Assembly (NCBI GenBank): GCA_916610825.1
Contig: OU744448.1
Coordinates: 9,782,650 to 9,846,649, forward strand
DNA from: Haliclystus octoradiatus
Taxonomy: Eukaryota > Cnidaria > Staurozoa > Stauromedusae > Haliclystidae
Length of the DNA stretch: 64,000 nt
Reading direction: 5' to 3'
Position 1 is the stretch's first letter. Every line of letters begins with the position of its first letter. The notes under the pieces were generated by a model. It was not told the origin of the DNA and made no database searches. It was given only the letters and a program-made list of their open reading frames with translations. Positions 61,601 through 64,000 of the stretch are shown here, one piece after another. The position numbers and the translations under genes were made by a program.

Positions 61601-64000
61601 ATAAGTAAGACACCTTCTCTGGCCTTGGTCAATGGCAAAATGCTAATACAAGCAATTGAAGATGATTCTACAGTAGTTTGTTTTTGGCTATTGTTTGACT
61701 TGCAACATGTATTCGAGATGTTGAACTAATCAAACAATGGAATTACAGTAGGAACAGTATAGACAAAGTCAAAGACTTAAAATTCCTTTCATAACTGACT
61801 GAAATGAGGTCTTGAACCTCATAACAGTATACAGTCAAACCTGTTATAGCGGTCACCTCTATACAGCGGCCACCTGTCTATAGTGGTCACTCTTACAATG
61901 TCTAAAATAGTATTTTCTATTGAATCAAACCTGTTTATATATAGGCCACCTGTCTATAGTGGTCAATTTATCTACCTCCTGTAGCTGGCCGTTATATACA
62001 GGTTTCACTGTATCAGGAATACCAAGGGTTTGTATGGAATGGATTTAGTGCTTGCGGCTTGCATCAAGCTGTTCTTGATATTTGTATGATGTGATGATCT
62101 CGCTTGGTGAATTGATCGCAAAATAAACACGTATTCTCCAATTTACGTTTTCTTCAATCTTTTTATAGTTATCAATCCATCCAGTCGAAGATGCTCAAAT
62201 TCAATATATTGAGAATTTATCATTCAAACAAATCAAAACTGCTAACAGACAAGGGCCTGGCTCAACAATGCAAGTTAATCATGTCATGGTTACAGCTTTG
62301 CATGCTGAAGTTATTGGTGTGTTGGCACAGACAAGATTCCAATCCGTACGCCATCGATTTATGACTGAATATAAGGAGAATCAAAATGTTTCAACTGTTT
62401 TGGTTAATCTCATTCAAGGATTGAAATTTATCAGGATTAAGGTAAATCAGGATTTACTAACGTGAAATAATGCAAGGAAGATTCAATGTGTGAGAAACAT
62501 AAAATATTATTATGTACAATAATGCTGAAACTTGGGTTAAATTTGACATAAGTATGTGCGAAAAAGTGTAAAACAAACAGTTTCAATTTTCAAGGTATAC
62601 AGCTCTTTTGGAATATATGTTATACTACAACAGTTTAAGAAATGTAGCTAGCATGACTGGGATGAGCACTGAACAGTTTAATATTTTATGAAAAAAAGTA
62701 AAACGATTCCGACTTTCATTTAACCTGTAGCTATTATATTACATAATCAGAACAACAAGCAGTTAGGATGTTGGCTGAAAATCACAGTCAAACTATCTTG
62801 TGGTAAATATTGTTGTTCTTGTTTTTTGTTTTTGTTTCAAAAAGTGGACACGAGAATCTCCAAAATAGCATGTTCAAGGCCAATTTTGACGGGGATAGAG
62901 TCGCGCTATGCAAAAACGCAACAGTGACATGGTAATATGGATAGAACAAAATGTTTTTTCAAATCCGTTCTGTCCTCAAAGGCGAAATATACACTTTAAC
63001 AAGCAAACTTACTTATCATGATATATCAGCGAATTTTATGATAAGAATGATCTTCTATTATATTAAATCTTTTTAAGTAGACATTTATTAATAAGCAAAC
63101 TTAACCGTAATTTTTATTTGTTTTCCAGTTGTTTCCTGTTGATGAGGTTGAGGAATCGTTCCTCTTTCTACAAGTAAGACTTTATGAAATTGCTGGTTGT
63201 AAATCACAGTGACCACTACCTGTATCGTTGGAGCCGGCATTAATACAAATGTTTGATTAATTACAATATTATATTGTCATTTGAGAGATTTCTACAATGA
63301 CTGTCAATAATCAGATAAAAGTGGGGACCCTAGGATGCTATAACCTGGAAGGATTAATCAATTTCAAAAGAAAATTGGTAATTTTTTATATTCAGGTCAG
63401 ACCTCAACAAATAATTCAGAGAAAATATGTCAATCTAAACCTTTTGTCAGACAAAGTCTGTCATATACAAGATGGATGTTTGTAGAGTTGACTACAGTCA
63501 AACCTGTTATACTGGTCACCTCTATACAGCGACCACCTGTCTGAAGTGGTCACTCTTGCAATGTCTAAAATAGCATTTTCTATTGAATCAAACCTGTATA
63601 TAAAGGTGACGTGTCTATAGTGATCAATTTATCTACCTCTTGTAGCTGGCTGTTATTTGCAAGTTTAACTGTACCATGTCTAGTTGTATTTTTTCTGGCT
63701 GCTTCTGTTGTGTGTTGTATCTATCATAGTTTGTAATTAAATATTTTTGTAAGCAGTGGTCAAAATGATAATTAATGCAAGTTATTATTCCCGTACTTAG
63801 ACTTCGTCCTATTGTTGAATCACCAATCTATCTACCTTATCTTCCATTCGCTTAATTAATTCCTGTATATTTATTTCACTTCAAACAAAGCACTTTCTTT
63901 TGTTGATAGGAATGTGCTTCCTTTTTCCTGGAGAAAAATGTTGACAAAGAAGTCAAGTATGCATTTACAAATTTATTTGTTGAAATTCTATTGCCTGTTG
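52570..64000 (+). CDS. FRY: Furry (FRY/FRYL) protein, 5' part, truncated by window edge
   Basis: Furry is a very large (about 3000 aa) HEAT/Armadillo-like scaffold that activates NDR/LATS kinases with Mob proteins and shapes cell protrusions and spindle function. Coding exons: 52570-52612 and 52876-53117 (start A) or 53629-53958 (start B), then 56504-56557, 58112-58192, 59053-59108, 59958-60030, 61416-61466, 62169-62441, 63129-63173 and 63910 to the edge. All junctions are GT-AG and phases agree. Matches to the human FRY N-terminus are collinear: PGE-x-VL, KSLQRGED-x-QFDQ, SS-x-SSxSEHCL, LVLIEVLKQ, LHAEVIGVLAQ, EC-x-x-FFLE, LFVEIL-x-PV. Divergence from vertebrates is larger than usual for this protein. 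FRY and FRYL cannot be distinguished, and a single pre-duplication orthologue is expected. Confidence 0.93.
52876..53117 (+). CDS. FRY: FRY start A, exon 2 (conserved N-terminal segment)
   Basis: Acidic lead (DESTTNEELPEKK), then NPGEFVLRVLFTEFTQLAEK plus KIERILKESS, the counterpart of KPGEYVLKSLF... in human FRY. Donor TCG|GTAAAT, phase 0. This version is closer to vertebrates than the start-B version. Confidence 0.88.
53629..53958 (+). CDS. FRY: FRY start B, alternative first coding exon
   Basis: Begins MVKGDLTLKSKNGG with a favourable AAAATGG context and has a Ser-rich lead. It ends with NPGETALTLLLAEFSTYVQI plus KIEKAIKS, homologous to the end of the start-A exon 2, and uses the same exit phase (TCG|GTAAGT). 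It is therefore a mutually exclusive alternative N-terminus, probably from a tandem exon duplication. If spliced in series with start A the conserved segment would be doubled. Confidence 0.75.
53959..56503 (+). other. FRY intron before exon 3
   Basis: Holds a promoter-like motif pair (TGACGTCA at 55610-55617, ATTGG at 55643-55647) and a 40-bp tandem duplication (about 56060-56140, GTGATTTCAATTCTTAAG). ORFs at 55355-55597 and 55887-56306 match nothing I know. Confidence 0.5.
56504..56557 (+). CDS. FRY: FRY exon 3 (54-nt microexon)
   Basis: Encodes ERLLSKSLQRGEDHQFDQ, nearly identical to KSLQRGEDPQFDQ of human FRY. Acceptor TTTCTATAATAG, donor CAG|GTAAAA, both phase 0. It is too short to show as an ORF but is unmistakable by conservation. 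Confidence 0.93.
56558..58111 (+). other. FRY intron 3
   Basis: Contains a low-complexity AAGTAACT tract (about 56985-57057) and the hAT-type MITE at 57474-57822. Otherwise nothing is recognised. Confidence 0.7.
57474..57822. mobile_element. hAT-type MITE with 8-bp target duplication
   Basis: TATCTTTG at 57474-57481 and 57815-57822 flanks a 333-bp element. Its ends are inverted repeats of about 130 bp (left ACCTGTGCCACATGC, CCACTTTACCAAC, TGAAGTGATG, GCTCATTAC, matched by the reverse complement of the right half). An 8-bp duplication is characteristic of hAT transposition. No transposase is encoded. Confidence 0.82.
58112..58192 (+). CDS. FRY: FRY exon 4
   Basis: Encodes LLSSLSSVSEHCLTSLLRTL followed by FQWYEKQ, matching LISSMSSLSEYCLPSILRTL in human FRY. 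Acceptor TTTGTTTTAG, donor CAG|GTGAGT, 27 codons in phase 0. Confidence 0.95.
59053..59108 (+). CDS. FRY: FRY exon 5
   Basis: Encodes TGKELEDVGRSRSPTKGK plus two bases (phase 2 exit). It lies in the poorly conserved linker, supported by splice sites and phase agreement with exon 6. Confidence 0.8.
59958..60030 (+). CDS. FRY: FRY exon 6
   Basis: Completes Gly and encodes GAESPRLASKMPVKEKDPLW plus ERRD, ending with the ERRD of human MERRDLAIDF. Donor GAT|GTAAGA. Confidence 0.88.
60132..60222 (-). repeat. 91-bp repeat, copy 1 (inverted relative to 63729-63819)
   Basis: The reverse complement of this segment equals 63729-63819 at about 90 of 91 positions (core GTAAGCAGTGGTCAAAATGA, then CCCGTACTTAGACTTCGTCC). 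It lies in the intron after exon 6. No terminal repeats or known family. Confidence 0.9.
60772..61020. mobile_element. MITE with about 60-bp terminal inverted repeats
   Basis: The left end ATTAGTAGGTTCTGCATAA, CGACAGTAAGCTTGCGCTGG pairs with the right end (reverse complement ATTAGTAGGGTCTGCGTAA, TGACAGAAACCTTGCACTGG). The similarity continues through GTGAGAAAA. Length about 249 bp, no coding capacity, no clear target duplication beyond TA/AT. Confidence 0.75.
61416..61466 (+). CDS. FRY: FRY exon 7
   Basis: Encodes LAVEFIFCLVLIEVLKQ, matching LAIDFIFSLVLIEVLKQ of human FRY. 17 codons, phase 0 on both sides. Confidence 0.95.
61829..62013. mobile_element. TA-flanked MITE, copy 1 (Tc1/mariner-like)
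   Basis: Ends are inverted repeats ACAGTCAAACCTGTTATA and TATACAGGTTTCACTGT bounded by TA, with internal CTATAGTGGTCA modules. TA target duplication and short inverted ends suit a Tc1/mariner-mobilised MITE. It shares most of its sequence with 63493-63673 in the same orientation. Confidence 0.8.
62169..62441 (+). CDS. FRY: FRY exon 8
   Basis: 91 codons, starting LSIHPVEDAQIQYIENLSF and containing ALHAEVIGVLAQTRFQSVRH and LIQGLKFIRIK, collinear with human FRY (LYAEVIGVLAQAKF..., IMGMKFFRIK). Part of the N-terminal HEAT-like Furry domain. Confidence 0.96.
63129..63173 (+). CDS. FRY: FRY exon 9
   Basis: Encodes LFPVDEVEESFLFLQ, matching MYPVEDFEASLQFMQ of human FRY. 15 codons, acceptor TTTTCCAG, donor CAA|GTAAGA. 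Confidence 0.94.
63493..63673. mobile_element. TA-flanked MITE, copy 2
   Basis: Same family as 61829-62013, beginning TACAGTCAAACCTGTTATA and ending ...TTTAACTGTA. Differences are scattered over its 181 bp. Confidence 0.8.
63729..63819 (+). repeat. 91-bp repeat, copy 2
   Basis: Near-identical, opposite-strand partner of 60132-60222, in the intron between FRY exons 9 and 10. Confidence 0.9.
63910..64000 (+). CDS. FRY: FRY exon 10, cut by window edge
   Basis: Acceptor TTGTTGATAG, then ECASFFLEKNVDKEVKYAFT and NLFVEILLPV, matching [20 protein letters not shown] and LFVEILVPV of human FRY. It is open to the end of the window. Confidence 0.95.

Overview
The window is AT-rich eukaryotic DNA with spliced genes, long introns, very long microsatellites and many decayed transposable elements. 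It comes from an invertebrate animal. An ascidian (tunicate) fits best: the Furry protein is recognisable but unusually diverged from vertebrate Furry, and the GATA factor is of the GATA1/2/3 type. That assignment is inference from gene content; no species marker is present.

Layout, left to right. 1-4859: no recognised gene; a degenerate minisatellite (211-497) and a near-perfect 1.8 kb (GATA)n array (2181-3990). 4860-10406: a complete but broken Ty3/Gypsy LTR retrotransposon on the minus strand, with short near-identical LTRs, a primer site, a polypurine tract, gag, protease, RT, RNase H and integrase; its integrase is split by an insertion of about 0.8 kb. 10407-22605: intergenic DNA upstream of the GATA gene, with a promoter-like segment near 21.7-21.9 kb and possible non-coding first exons. 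22746-26656 (+): a four-exon GATA1/2/3-class transcription factor, 457 aa, both zinc fingers intact. 26657-40405: gene-poor, with large AAT/TTA microsatellites (one of 1.64 kb), a LINE reverse-transcriptase relic and foldback repeats. 40406-42180 (-): a two-exon unrecognised Ser/Lys-rich protein. 45290-51942: LINE and Ty3/Gypsy relics. Inside the second Gypsy relic's integrase sits one intact plus-strand exon encoding the P-loop of a class I (MYO1E/F-like) myosin, with splice sites on both sides and no partner exons in view.

52570-64000 (+): the 5' part of a Furry (FRY) gene, ten downstream-compatible exons found by splice sites and similarity to the family. It has two alternative 5' coding starts, each ending with a version of the same conserved Pro-Gly-Glu segment, and runs off the right edge. 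Its introns hold several MITEs, including a hAT-type element with an 8-bp target duplication and two TA-flanked elements. Two copies of a 91-bp sequence lie in opposite orientation around exons 7-9.

Functionally the window contains two likely developmental or cell-morphology genes (a GATA factor and the NDR-kinase scaffold Furry) separated by repeats. There is no operon or gene cluster working as a unit. The most unusual items are the orphan myosin exon inside a retrotransposon integrase, the duplicated N-terminal FRY exon, and the inverted intronic repeats in FRY.
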